A stretch of 64,000 nt of DNA from Muricea muricata (taxonomy: Eukaryota > Cnidaria > Anthozoa > Malacalcyonacea > Plexauridae). A program made the translations under genes and the position numbers. Shown here piece by piece: positions 33,679 to 46,247 of the stretch; the first letter of the stretch is position 1; the number at the start of each line of letters is the position of its first letter. Where the stretch lies: the NCBI GenBank assembly GCA_963855995.1, contig OY979716.1, forward strand, positions 45,589,213 through 45,653,212. Reading direction: 5' to 3'. Below the pieces are notes generated by a model. The model was not told the DNA's origin, did no database searches, and was given only the letters and a program-made list of their open reading frames with translations.

Positions 33679-35656
33679 TTTCGAGAAAATGAAATGCGGG
33701 TATCGCGGAGCGATTCGGGCGAATTTGATGACTCACCAGAGTCAAGAACGGCACCTGTCTTGACAGTAGGAAGAGCAGGGGAGATGGGTCCAAGATTACT
33801 TGGATCATGAATTGGAGAGGAGGAAACTGGTGGAGTGTCACTCCCTAAATCAATATCTTTTTTGTTATCATGACCATCTTTGTCATGATAAGGGACTATA
33901 GCTAGAGAGGAGACTGGCGGAATCTCACTCCCAGCATGTATATGATTATTATTTCTATTATTTAACTGAGAAGAGGAGCCTGGCGAGGACTCACTCTCCA
34001 CAGTAGTACTATATATATTTTTTTTGTGGCAGGAAAGTCCGTTTGAACGTTGGTACTAGGCAGAGGGGAAGGAAAAGGCTGGACTGGCGACCAAGGTGCA
34101 TACCCTTCTGCAAGGACTTCCACCATAACTTCCTCGCCAGATGGTTCAGATGGATCTCGCGAGGCAACCTCAGAAGTTGCCAACGTAGGTGAGGAAGGAA
34201 GAGGAGGCAAATCTTCAAGGTGAAGAAGCGGATCAACAACGGAAGATCCAGCTAAACAAAAATCAATGTCGTCTGATGTAGTATGCTCGTTGACGCGACG
34301 ACGTTTCTGGCGGCGACGCTCCGCCAGCGGGGTGTTATCGAGATCATCGTCGACATCAGTTAGTGACGCTTTGCCTCCACATTGCCGATTTCTGGCAGAT
34401 TTAAAGGGCACAGATGTAGGTGCTGCGACCGATGCGTTTACATTAAATGCAAAAGAAGAAGCAACTGGCACAGTATATGTACAGAGTAACCGTTCCCGGT
34501 AGAAGGCTCGGGAGATAGACTTGCCTCTGACGAAGGAACGTGTACAAGTGGCATCATAGCCAGCGACAGATCGTGATTGTTCTGCCAGTGCTTCAAACTG
34601 TTCTTCCACTGAGGAAGAGGGGAAGTCTCCTGTCTCAGGTTCTTCTGATGTTTGTGGAAGATGGAATATCTGGCGCAGCCAGATAGGCAGCAGGAGGAGA
34701 CGTGGATATAGTGACTGGTACTGGTCCGTTAGGTTCTGGGGGGGAAAATGCAGTTGGTGACAAAATCACTGCCTGACTTGGGGGAGATGAAAAAGGCTCT
34801 AGCTCCATTAAATCAGCTGTTTGCCTATTTTGTGGTTCATCAGCCGCTATATTGTTTGATTGAGGAAGATGCGTCTGGGCAGTGTTTGCCACTTGATCTT
34901 TAGGTGCGGTTGTAGCCGCTGGTTTGGCATTAAGTTTTTCCCTTAAATCTTCCTCAGCTTTCCTGGATGGCTTGGTTGTCGTGACAACCCGTGTTTTGCC
35001 ATCGGTTTTGACCTTCAGAGTAGCTTGAGCTGAAGGTTTTTTACTATTATTACTACCATCCCCGGTAGGTCTTTTATCATTGTTGTTCTTTTCGGCAGAT
35101 TTCCGGGCCTGCCGCGACTTCGGACAGCCCCTGCCCGTATGCCCCACCTCCTGGCACACGAAACAGGTCGGTGGCTGCCCTCGGTAGCGAAAGGAGACCG
35201 AAAAACCACCTATATTTATATTGGCAGGGATTGGTTTAGTTATAACCATGGACACCCTACGCGTGCCGAATTTAACGGAAGGAAAACCCTTCACCTTCAG
35301 ATGTTGGATAGAAATGACCCGACCGTAGGGCGCCAAGGTGTCATATAAATATTGATCCTGCATTTGTAGAGGAGCCCTGTCTACAAAAACGGACTTAACT
35401 TCCTCATACGCAGGAAGGGGGGTTAGTTGAATACCCCGAAAAGCAATACCATTAATATCGGCAGCATGCCGATCCCATGAATAGCGGTACTCAATTCTAT
35501 ATCTCGTGGGGGACAAGGCTTGTACTGCAGCGACCTTGCGCTCCCCAATGGCATTAATCAGTTCCTTTCTCAACTGTGGGATCTTAGATGTTTTTACGAT
35601 ACAGATGGAATGTTCACCACCGAAGTGGTTTGATTCCATCTTTGGAAGTCCACAGC
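33675..35656 (-). pseudogene. B4 ORF1, N-terminally truncated
   Basis: IPQLRKELINAIGERKVAAVQALSPTRYRIEYRY, RRM-like core (TLAPYGRVISIQHLKVKGF), good knuckle CFVCQEVGHTGRGC, basic Asn/Lys-rich segment, then a low-complexity C-terminus. Frame changes near 34640 and 33990. It ends in TGA (33675-33677), whose first bases form the ORF2 ATG. Confidence 0.75.
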
Positions 35657-37494
35657 CAGTCCAAGTCCGGACCCTCCAAGTGCCCCAAAGAACCGCGGCC
35701 AAGCCACTCCTGCTCAAACGCGCGAATTTGAGCAGGGCTCTTGCACCCCTTAAATAATAAATTTAAAATAAATTTAATTCGAATAATGGCTATGTACAGT
35801 ACCTGCAAAGCAACGGGTACCTTCTGACGAAACCGGAAGTCGGACCGAGCAACCCAAATGGCATGTTTCATAACCATGAGCATGAAAACAAAAATAGAAG
35901 GGATTGCCCGACGACGAGCTTCCGAAAACCCAAAGAGCAGCTCATCAACCGTAAACTGACCAGCGGTTGGGTTGATATGATGTAAATTTGTGTACACCCA
36001 GACCACCAAGAGGCGAGCCAGCTCGCACTCGAAGAATAGATGTTCCAGCGTCTCATCGGCAGTTGCACAAAAACAACGACTGTTGACTCCACGCATTCGG
36101 AACTTAATGGCCAAACGGGCGCCGTTAGGAAGAACCCCATGTGCGATCTGCCAACTCAGATCGACCACCTTACGGTCCAGATCGCAAATGTGCAACTGGC
36201 GCCATGTCTCGGGCCAGTGCAAGGGACCGTTGGTGGGATGGAATTTTGAAATGCAATGGGCTCCTTGTAGTTGTGCGCCCGCAAGAGGGTGTACGTGTGT
36301 CTCGAGGTGAGCTGCGAGATGTTGATTGGATCGTCAGAAGATACCCGAATGCCCAGCTCGTCGCTACCCACTATCAAACCCCCATCCAGGGCCCGCCATA
36401 CCCTGAAAAGGAGCTGATAAAACGTGGGCAGAGATCGTAAAAGGCGACGAGGCTGGGCAGTGAGAAGTGCGTTGCGTGGCTCTAAATTAAAAGTCGATTT
36501 AAAGAAATAAACAAAAAAGGTCTTCCAACGTCCGTCGGAAGACACAAAAAAACGTTTGAGCCACTGAACCTGGAGTCCTCTCTCGGGAGACCTCTCTCAA
36601 ATAGAATTTGCCCTGGTCCCACCAGTCCATCAGGGATGGAAAATCGGCATGATTTTCCATGGATTGCCAGTGGGACCAGAACGATGTAATCAAATTGAGG
36701 TACTCGGGGTCCTGGAGGAGCGAAGCATTCAGCTTCCACACCCCCGGCCCCGAGTCAAATTGTTGGTGTAATGTAAAGACCACCAATAAATATTGGTGGT
36801 CTGACAAAAAGGATGGGTGGTACTCACACCCTTTAATGTTGTTACTGAGTGCTGTTGGAGCCCACACCATGTCGATCCGCGACGCATGGGTACCGTCCCC
36901 ATGCGTCCATGAGTATCCTGTGCGCCCAGGATGGAGCTGGCGCCACAGCCGGTAGGTTTGCGAGAGCGACATGAGGGACTCCAACGCAGCAACGCTTTCC
37001 CGTTGCTGAGCTGCTGGTCCAGCAACATAGGTTGGATCACGCATTCGGTCTAACTGCGGATCCAACACAGCATTGAAATCACCGGCCACAAAGGTTGGCC
37101 GGGACAAATCAATTAAGCCTGTTAGCGAGGCGAAAAATACGTTACGCGCCGGGTTTCGATTCGGCGCGTACAATGAGATAAAACTAGCCTGGCCTTCCCC
37201 GAAGTCCACAACGGCCTGAACGTAGCGGCCATCTTCATCCTTGATGATTTTAGTGATTTTGTATGTGTCTTTTACAAGGATGGCGACGCCTGCACTCTTT
37301 GATGTTAATGAAGAGGAGGCGACGAGATAGCCGCTGTTAGCGAACCACCTTCTGGCAGACTCGTGCGAAGGGGAGTGGGTCTCCTGGAGACACACCATGT
37401 CCGCCTTCATGCACCTAAGCCAGTCTACCAGGGCAGTTCACTTTAGATGGTCGTTCAGACCGTTAATGTTGAGCGAGATGACCTGGAGATCCAT
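35657..37494 (-). pseudogene. B5 ORF2 without reverse transcriptase
   Basis: ATG 37494 (MDLQVISLNINGL) with a stop soon after (NDHLK, then TGA). The endonuclease is otherwise intact in frame 37410-36570: VCLQETH, GDFNAVLDP, RIDMVWAP, SDHQYL. At about 36570 the linker (YLREVSRERT) jumps to the thumb region (SDGRWKTFFVYF), removing about 1.6 kb of RT. The C-terminal CFCATADETLEHLFFEC block and tail end at 35657. Confidence 0.8.
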
Positions 37495-39425
37495 TATCGG
37501 ACTCCGAGAAAGGCGCAGGCAGCTCCATAAGGAGCTCGAGACAGTGCGGATCGGTGAGGATCACCCTGTTAATGGCGTCGATCGTGTCCAGCGGCTCCGG
37601 CTCCGACTGGGACACCAAGGCCACAGGGGCCCCACCGATCAACGCCTCAAACCTCCCCGTTGCTGATGCTGGGGAGGGCAAAAATTCTGGGGTGGAGAGA
37701 GCAGAGCCAAACGGCGACTCATCTCCCCCTTCCACTGATGGAAACGAGCTGCTGTGGAACGGGGGTGGCGTTTGCCATTCCATGTTGGTATCAACAGCAG
37801 CTACGCTTGAGGTCTGGGAGAGAGAGTGCATCGTCGACTCTGTCTCCAAGCGAGATAGAGGGGAGGAGACTGGCGGAATCTCGCCCCCCTCGACTAAATT
37901 ATTATTATTTGGAACTGGGGTCGATGTGACCACAGAACCAGAGTTAATATTATTACTTGGACCTGGGGTCGACGTGACCCCAGGACCAGTGCAGATGTTA
38001 GTACTAGGATCTGAGGTCGGCATGACCCCAGAACCAATGTTAGTATCTATTGGGAGGGAGGAGACTGGCAGTATCTCACTCCGCTCAGTTGGTGCGATTG
38101 TGTGGCATGCTGGGTCAGAGACCAACATGGCCTCGATCCCAGAATCAAGCTGAGGGGAGGAGACTGGCGGCATCTCCTCAACCACAGCGATGGTATGGCT
38201 AGACTGGGGGGAGGAGACTGGCGGTATCTCACTCCCCCCACCTGATGTAAGAGCAGGGCAGCCCTTATTAAGGGGGTCCACAACACTGGACCCCGACAAA
38301 CACTCGTCCACGGCCTCGACCGATGGTGGTAAATACGAACGCCGTCTCTTGCGCTCCTGACTTCGCTGCAGCAATAATACATCATCATCCTCCTGCAGCG
38401 AGTCGAACTTGCACAAGGGAGAGGGAGCGAATCACCTCGATATGCCCTTGTCCACTTTGATGGTACTGGGGAGGCACTGGCAGTAACTGTTGATGTTGTT
38501 GAGACGGTCGTTAAACGAAAAGAGAACTAGGATCGACTTGGCCCTAGATGATCTTATACCGCTCGGACGAGCAGAACCTTTATATGCGAAGGATGCTGGC
38601 GTGGCTGTGGCGAGTGTTGCCGCATTGGCGATGGACTGCGCCTGTCGAGCCAGAGACTTGAAATCTGCCTCTGACTCTGAGTCTCTAATTTCCCCCGGCT
38701 CCAGTTCATCAGATGGCGATGACATGCCAAACACCTGGCGAATCGCAGCCAGGTGATGAGCCGGGGGAGATGTTGGTATTTTGCTGTTATTATCTGTATT
38801 ACTGAGAGACTGGACTGCTCTCAGACCAGCCTCGCCAGGGGCGGAAGGGGCAGTCTCACCCTGTGGGTCTTTGGCGACTACCTTGACTCCCGCCCCCTTT
38901 GAAGACTGGCCCTTAGCTTTGCCAGCCTCTCTTTTGACTTTTGGAGGAGAAGGAGGAGAGCATGTATCCATGGAGTCAGCCTCTCTATGGGCGCTATGGA
39001 CAGTGGCTGCCTCAGCTCTTGCCTCTTTGGAGGACTGACCCAGTGATGTGTCAACCTCCTTCACCTTAATTGTATTTACTTGCAAGGTGGATCCCGACGC
39101 GGCAGCTTTCGAGGGAGCCAACTTGGCAGCCCTCGACGCGTTGATCTTTCCCCGGAGATCCACCTCCTGTTGTTGTTTAGAGAGGGCAGAGACAGTGCGC
39201 TCTGACCCTTGAACATTAATTTTGAGGTCATCCTGACCTTGATTGTTTGTATGCTTATTACCATCCTGTTGTTGTTGTTTTTTGACAGACTTCTGGGCCC
39301 GCCTAGACTTTGGGCAGTCCTTGCCTGTATGCCCCACCTCCTGGCACACGAAACAAGTTGGTGGCTGCCCGCGGTAACGGAAGGACACCACGAAGCCCCC
39401 GATGTTAATATTGGCAGGGATTTGT
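37463..39425 (-). pseudogene. B5 ORF1, N-terminally deleted
   Basis: It begins within the RRM-like core (PANINIGGFVVSFRYRGQPP), has a good knuckle CFVCQEVGHTGKDC and the Lys/Ala-rich middle to about 38440, a frameshift, then a C-terminal low-complexity part (38416-37463) with EMPPVSSP and GVTSTPGPSNN repeats. Confidence 0.75.
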
Positions 39426-39637
39426 TGCCAGTCAGACAAACTGAGGCTAACCCTCAGCCAGACTGTACAACGGAAGAAAACTACAAGAAGTGAAGAAGTA
39501 TGGCGTGTTTATACCCAAGCACAATGGGAGGTATAACTAGTTAATTCCGGCACAGCTGTGTTATGAGAACCAATCTCAAGCATCGATCCACAACTTCCCG
39601 GTCGAAGACACTGAAACGCGAATCAAGTGACTCGCGT

Positions 39638-39775
39638 CAGGTAAGTATGAGTTTCAATAGCGCAGGCACTCACGTTTTATTCAGCCAACAAGAATGGAAA
39701 CGGACGTGGTTCTGCCTGCAAACTCGTGCTCACTCATGTACCCCATTTGCATTTCATCTCTCAGCTTGGGTAAGT
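39638..39775 (-). repeat. 138-bp junction segment, copy 1
   Basis: Minus strand: starts ACTTACCC, contains octamer ATGCAAAT (about 39747-39754), ends CTCATACTTACCTGAC at the B5 5' end. Near-identical copies at 46905-47042 and 54467-54604. Probably U1 5' flanking sequence; see findings. Confidence 0.7.
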
Positions 39776-40206
39776 TTATACTTTTAAATTCGACCTTACC
39801 GTCCCGATTGAGGGATTGTGCAATGGCATGCCGAATTTTGGGGTGTGTACCCACACGCAAAACAACTGGGGAGTCGAGCCCCAACCCTGACTAAATGCCT
39901 GTTAAGGACACATTTAGCGCTAATGGACACGACAACACTCTGACGAACAGGACAGAAAACAAGGCAGAAAACAACATAAAACATATAACAAGAGAAACTT
40001 GCAAATGAGACATAAATAGCGCTATATAAACCCCGAAAATTAAATAACTAAAAGTTAAAAAATGTATATATGTGTGTGTAATTATCTATGTGTAATTGTA
40101 CATGTAATGTACCTATATATATATATACATGGACGATGCACCATGGAAGATAGCACCGGGATACCACCAAGAAGGTTAAAAAGAAGAAAAGAGGGAAGAG
40201 AGACAC
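39776..40206 (-). other. B6 3' UTR
   Basis: Core hairpin TCCC/GGGA at 39802-39815 with ATTGCAC beside it, T-arm-like TGGGG-CTCGACT-CCCCA at 39867-39883, TTAGCGCTAA palindrome near 39913 and a (TA)n run near 40113. Non-coding. Confidence 0.6.
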
Positions 40207-43200
40207 TTAGAAGGTAAAGACAAGGTCCGGACCCTCCAAGTGCCCCAAAGAACCGCGGCCAAGCCACTCCTGCTCAAACGCGCGAATTTGAGCAGGACTC
40301 TTGCACCGTTTGAATAATAAATTTAAAATAAATTTAATCCTACGAATAGCTATGTGTAAAATATTCGAAGCTATGGGTACCTTCTGACGAAATCGGAAGT
40401 CGCACCGTGCAACCCAAATGGCATGTTTCATGACCATCAGCATGAAAACAAAAATAGAAGGGATTGCCCGGCGACGAGCTTCGGAAAACCCAAAGAGCAG
40501 CTCATCAACCGTAAACCGACCAGCGGTTGGGTTGATACGTTGTAAATTTGTGTACACCCAGGCCACCAAGAGGCGAGCCAGCTCACACTCGAAGAAGAGA
40601 TGTTCAAGCGTCTCGTCGGCAGTTGCACAAAAACAACGACTGTCGACTCCACGTATTCTAAATTTGATAGCCAAACGGGCACCGGTAGGAAGAGCCCCAC
40701 GGGCGATCTGCCAACTCAGATCGACCACCTTACGGTCCAGATCGCAAATGTGCAACTGGCGCCATGTCTCGGGCCAGTGCAAGGGACCGTAGGTGGGATG
40801 GAACTTTTCAATGCAATGGGGTTCCTTATAGTTGTGTGCCCGCAACAGGGTGTATGTGTTTCGCAATGAGAGCTGCGATATGTTGATTGGATCGTCAGAA
40901 GATACCTGAATGCCCAGCTCGTCGCTACCCGTCCAGGGCCCGCCATACCCTGAAAAGGAGCTGATAAAATGTGGGCAGAGATCGTAAAAGGCGACGAGGT
41001 TGGGCTGTTAGAAGAGCGCTGTGTGGCTCTAAATGAAAAGTGCTTTGGAAAAAATAAACAAAAAAGGTCTTCCAACGCCCGTCGGAAGACACGAAAAAAC
41101 GTTTGAGCCACTGCAGCGTAAATGCTTCGGCTTTTAATCGAAAATTTATGACCCCAAAGCCACCCTGAGCTTTGGGGAGAGTTACTGTGGTCCGGGCCAC
41201 TTGGTCACGTTTGCCAGACCAAAAGAAGGTCCAAACGGCCTTATCGATACGTTTCCCCGCCCAAACAGGAATGGGGAAAACGTGACACAAGTGCCAAATC
41301 TGAGATAATGCAAGGGTGTTTGTGACAACTGCCTTCCCCTGAAAAGACAGTTGTCGCCCGGACCACGAGGCAAGCCGAGTCTCCAGCCTGGAGACGACTG
41401 GCTCCCACATTGGGGTGGTGTAATCACCAACGCTGAAGGTCGCACTGAGCAGTGGCAGCTGTTTTACCCACTGTAGCCCATATGGGGTATTGGTACGATC
41501 CTTCCAGGAACCAGCCCACATAGCCTTCGACTTTCCTCTATTTAGTTTGGCGCCAGAGGCCCTCTCGTATGTAGAGTAAACTGAGAAGGTCTCCTCTATT
41601 GACTGCTCTGTAGTGACGGCTACGGTGGTGTTGTCCGCGTAGCCGGAGCACTTGTACCCCTCCACCGAGTGGGGGATGGTGACGCCCTCAATGTTCGGAG
41701 ATGCACGAATGCACTCCGCAAGCACTTCGATGGAGAGGACGTACAATAGAGGAGACAGAGGGCACCCCTGGCGCACACCCCTAGTTGGGTTAAAAAACGA
41801 GGACATCCAGCCATTGATAATAACTGCTGACTGGATGTCTGTATAAAAGAGACGGACCCAGTTGCGAAACTGTGGTCTGAAATTAAACGTCTCGAGTATG
41901 CGGAGCAGGAAGCCCCAATCCACGCGATCGAAAGCCTTCTCTTGATCGAAAGAGAGAAGGGCAAGGAGAATATCTTCCCGCTCCACATACTCTAACAAAT
42001 CTCGCACCCCGGCAAGATTTTCGCTAATGGTCCGACCCCGAACCCCACAGGTCTGGTCTGGACCAACTATACTAGGCATGACACCAAGAAGGCGCCCCGA
42101 AATAGTTCTCGTAGCGATCTTATAATCTATGTTAAGTAGGCTAATGGGGCGCCACTTCTTGGTGTCTAGTGGGTCATTTTTCTTATAGAGGACGATGATC
42201 AGTCCCCGACGCTGAGAGGTGGAAAGCTGGCCGGCCTCAAAAGCTGCATTGAGGACACGGACCAGATCAGCGCCGAGGGACTGCCAAAATACTTTGTAGA
42301 ACTCCATCGGGAGACCATCCGACCCGGGTGTCTTACCGTGAGGCATGCCCGAAAGGGCGGCCCAGCATTAGTCAACGGTAAGACACCCCTCACAACTAGC
42401 CCTCTCAGCCTGACTTAGCGACGTGTCAGCTGAGAGAGCATGGTGTCTTGTGCTGAAACATCACACACCTGTGCGGTAAATAAGGTGTCGTAATACGCCC
42501 GCCAGACCCCTAAGATCTCAAATGGGTCGTGGCGGACCAGTCCAGTTGCAGGATCGCGTATCGAGTACATCGTCTGCCGGGCATGATGTTTGGACTCCAG
42601 GTTCAAGAAGTATGAGGAGGATGTCTCTCCCTCCTCAGCCCACTGACATCGGGCACGAACCTGAACCCCTTTTGCCTCGTACAGAGCGATGTCTCTCAGC
42701 TCCTGCTGGACTGCGCACAGGCGTGTGAAGGCCGTTCGATCTTCCTGATCGAACATGTCTTTGAGGGCGTGCATTTCTTTCGTGAGAGAGGCCTTCCTGC
42801 CGTGTTTGTCAGCGGCTTTTGCACGCTCGTACGTTCGGGAGACCTCTCTCAAATAGAATTTGCCCTGGTCCCACCAGTCCATCAGAGATGGAAAGTCGGC
42901 GTGATTTTCCATGGACTGCCAGTGGGACCAGAACGAAGTTATTAACTGAATGTACTCGGGGTCCTGGAGGAGCGAAGCATTCAGCTTCCACACCCCCGGC
43001 CCCGAGTCAAATTGTTGGTTTAAAGTAAAGACCACCAATAAATATTGATGGTCGGACCAAAAAGGATGGGTGGTACTCACACCCTTTGATATTGTTGCTC
43101 ATTGCCGTTGGAGCCCACACCATGTCGATCCGCGATGCCTGGGTACCGTCCCCGTGCGTCCATGAGTATGCTGTGCGCCCAGGATGGAGATGGCGCCACA

Positions 43201-43742
43201 GCCGGTAGGTTTGCGAGAACGACATGAGGGACTCCAACGCTGCAACGCCTTCCCGTTGCTTAGCTGATGGTCCTGCAACATATGTTGGATCGCGCATCCG
43301 ATCTAATAGCGGATCCAATACAGCATTGAAGTCCCCGGCCACAAAGGTTGGCCCGGACAAATCCATTAAGCCTGTTAAGCGAGGCGAAAAATATGTTCCG
43401 AATCGAAATCTGGCGCGTACAGCGAGACAAAACTGGCCTGGCCTTCCCCGAAGTCCACAACAGCCTGAACGTAGCGGCCATTTTCATCCTTGATGATTTT
43501 TGTGATTTTATATTGGTCTTTAACAAGGATGGCGACGCCTGCACTCTTAGATGTTAATGAAGAGGAGGCGACGCGATAGCCGCTGTTAGCGAACCACTTT
43601 CTGGCAGACTCGTGCGAAGGGGAGTGGGTCTCCTGTAGACACACCACGTCCACCTTTATGCACTTAAGCCAGTCTACCAGTGCGGTCCGCTTTAGATGGT
43701 CGTTCAGACCGTTAACGTTTAGTGTAGTATCTTGAGATCCAT
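40207..43742 (-). pseudogene. B6 ORF2, frameshifted, active site YADN
   Basis: ATG 43742 reads only a few codons because a small deletion near 43725 shifts the frame. Endonuclease runs 43730-43010 in two frames (CLQETH, GDFNAVLDP, RIDMVWAP; the SDHQ site reads SDHQY in its own frame). Linker 43080-42415. RT 42346-40925 has SFDQEKAFDRVDW, RGVRQGCPLSPLLY and YADN instead of YADD. C-terminal region 40866-40207 with CFCATADETLEHLFFEC, ending DLVFTF. Several frameshifts. Confidence 0.8.
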
Positions 43743-46247
43743 TATCGGACTCCAAAGAAGGCTCAGGCAGCTCCATGAGGAGCTGTAGACATTGCGGATC
43801 GGTGAGGATCGCCCTGTTAATAGCCTCGATCGTGTCCAGCGGCTCCGGCTCCGACTGGATTACGGAGGCCACAGGGGCCCCACCGATCAACGCCTCAAAC
43901 CTCCCCGTTGATGACTCTGGGGAGGGAAGAAATTCAGGCGTGGAGAGCCCAGAGCCGAACAACGACTCATCTCCCCCTTGCACTGATGGAAACGAGCTGC
44001 TGTGGAAGGGAGGTGGCGTTTGCCATCCCATGTTGGTTTCCACAGCAGCTACGCTTGAGGTCTGGGAGAGAGAGTCGATCGTCGACTCGGTCTCCAAGCG
44101 AGATAGAGGGGAGGAGACTGGCGGAATCTCGCTCCCCTCAACTAAATGACTATTATTGTTTTGAGCTGGGGTCGACGTGACCCCAGAACCACTATTGATT
44201 GTATTACTAGGGTCCTGAGTCGGCGTGATCCCAGGACCAGTGGTGTTATTTTGACTTGGAACTGGGGTCAACATGAGCCCAGAACCAGAAATGATGTTAT
44301 GAAGTGGTACTGGGACTGACGTAGCCCCAGAACCAGAAGAGAATGTGGGGGAGGAGACTGGCGGCATCTCACTCCCCGCGGCTGGTGCAATGATGTGGCA
44401 TGCCGGGTCAGAGACCAACATGGCCTCGGTCCCAGAATCAAGCTGAGGGGAGGAGACTGGCGGCATCTCCTCAACCACAGCGATGGTATGGCTAGACGGG
44501 GGGGAGGAGACTGGTGGCATCTCACTCCCCCCACCTGATGTAAGAGCAGGGCAGCCCATGTTTAGGGGGTCCATGACACTGGACCCCGACAAGCACTCGT
44601 CCACGGCCTCTACCGTTGGTGTTGCGTTCAAATGCCGTCTCTTTCGTTCCTGACTCCACTGCAGTAAGGGGATATCATCATCCTCCTCATGCAGCAGGTT
44701 GATCTTAGATTTGCCAGGCCTCCGGGGGGGGACAAGGGAGAGGGCCCGCAGCACCTCGATAAGCCCTTGTCCACTCTGATTGTACTGAGGAGGCACTGGC
44801 AGTAACGGTTGATGTTGAGACGGTCGTTAACTTAAAAGAGAACTGCTCGACCGAGGGAGCAGCAACCCCAGAGGCAACATCCTCTGGTGCGCTCACCAGG
44901 ACCGACTTGGCCCTGGTTGATCTAGAACTACTCGGACGAGCAGAACCCGTGTAGGCGAATGACGCTGGCGTGGCCGTGGCGAGCGTTGCAGTTGATGTTG
45001 CCACAGTGGCGATGGACTGCGCCTGCTGTGCCAGAGACTTAAAATCAGCCTCCGGCTCTGAATCTCTAATTTCCCCCGGCTCCAGATCTTCTGATGGCGA
45101 TGTCATGCCGAACACCTGGCGAAGAGCAGCCAGGTGATGAGCTGGGGGAGATGTTGATAGTGTTGTGGTGCTTTTATTTAGAGGAGACTGGACTACTCTC
45201 AGACCAGCCTCGCCGGGGACGGAAGGGGCACTCTCACCCTGTTGGTCTTTGGCGACTACCTTGACTCCCGCCCCCTTTGAAGACTGGCCCTTAGCTTTGC
45301 CAGCCTCTCTTTTGACTTTTGGAGGAGAGCACGTATCCATGGAATCAGCCTCTCTATGGGCTCTATGGACAGCGGCGGCTGCCTCAGCTCTTGCCTCTTT
45401 TGAGGACTGACCCAGTAATGTGTCAACCTCCTTCTCCTTAATATTATTTACTGGCAAGATGGATCTCGACGCGGCAGCTTTCGAGGGAGCCAACTTGGCA
45501 GCCCTCGACGCGTTGATCTTTTCCCGGTGATCCACCTGCTGTTGATGTTTAGAAAGGGCAGAGACCTTGCGCTCTGACCCTTTAACGTTAATTGTGAGGT
45601 CATCCTAACCTTGTTTATATTTTTTATTGTGGCCATCCTGTTGTGTTTGTGCTTGTTTCTGGGCCCTCCGCGACTTTGGACAGCCCTTTCTCGCATGCCC
45701 CACCTCCTGGCACACGAAACAAGTCGGTGGCTGCCCGCGGTAGCGAAAGGACACCGTAAAACCGCCGATGTTGATAGTGATGGGAATGGCTTTACTTAAG
45801 ACCATGGACACCCTACGGGTGCTGGAGCGAACGGACTCAAAGCCCTTCACTTTTAGATGTTGGACGGAGATAACTCTCCCGTAGGGCGCCAAGGTCTCAA
45901 ACAAAATGTTGTCTTGCATTTGTAGGGGGGCTCGGTCCACAAAGATTGACTTAACCTCCTCATATGCGGGGAGGGGCTGCAAATGGATGCCCCGGAACGA
46001 AATTCCATTCATGTCGGCGGCGTGCCGATCTGAGCTATGACGGAATTCAATCCTGTACTTAAATGGAGACAAGGCTTGCACAGCCGCAACCTTGCGCTCC
46101 CCAATTGATTGAATTAATTCTTTTCTCAACTGCAATATTTTGCTAGATCGTATTAGCTTCTGTGGAATCGAAACCACCGAAGTGGTCTGGTTCCGCAGCT
46201 GAGAAGGTAACTGTTTTCGTGTTGTTGTTATTCTGGCTGGTAGCCAT
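43740..46247 (-). pseudogene. B6 ORF1, frameshifted and fused to the endonuclease
   Basis: ATG 46247. A deletion just after the N-terminus removes DFQRWN. RRM-like core and knuckle CFVCQEVGHARKGC (46177-45605), Lys-rich middle, then C-terminal repeats (44796 onward). The stop is lost by the same small deletion that breaks the ORF2 start, so frame 44796-43375 reads from ORF1 (SDNGSQD) straight into NGLNDHLKRTALVDW of the endonuclease. Confidence 0.75.

Larger units (their letters stand above)
30573..35656 (-). mobile_element. B4: U1-targeted LINE (alpha subfamily), 5'-truncated
   Basis: 3' UTR 30573-30929 complete, ORF2 30930-33678 with two deletions, ORF1 33675-35656 cut at its N-terminus (in the DFQRWNQ region) where it joins the ORF2 tail of B5. 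The 5' UTR is lost. Confidence 0.75.
35657..39637 (-). mobile_element. B5: U1-targeted LINE (beta subfamily), RT-less and 3'-truncated
   Basis: 5' hairpin 39617-39636 next to U1 motif 39638-39648; the 5' UTR is reduced by a deletion that joins mid-ORF1 (39425) to 5' UTR sequence. ORF1 and ORF2 are present in part; the whole RT domain is deleted. The left end is fused to B4 ORF1. Confidence 0.75.

Noticed and set aside
40108..40130. TATA boxes in (TA)n runs of the B6 and B7 3' UTRs
   Set aside because: Simple dinucleotide runs in a 3' UTR with no transcription unit downstream.
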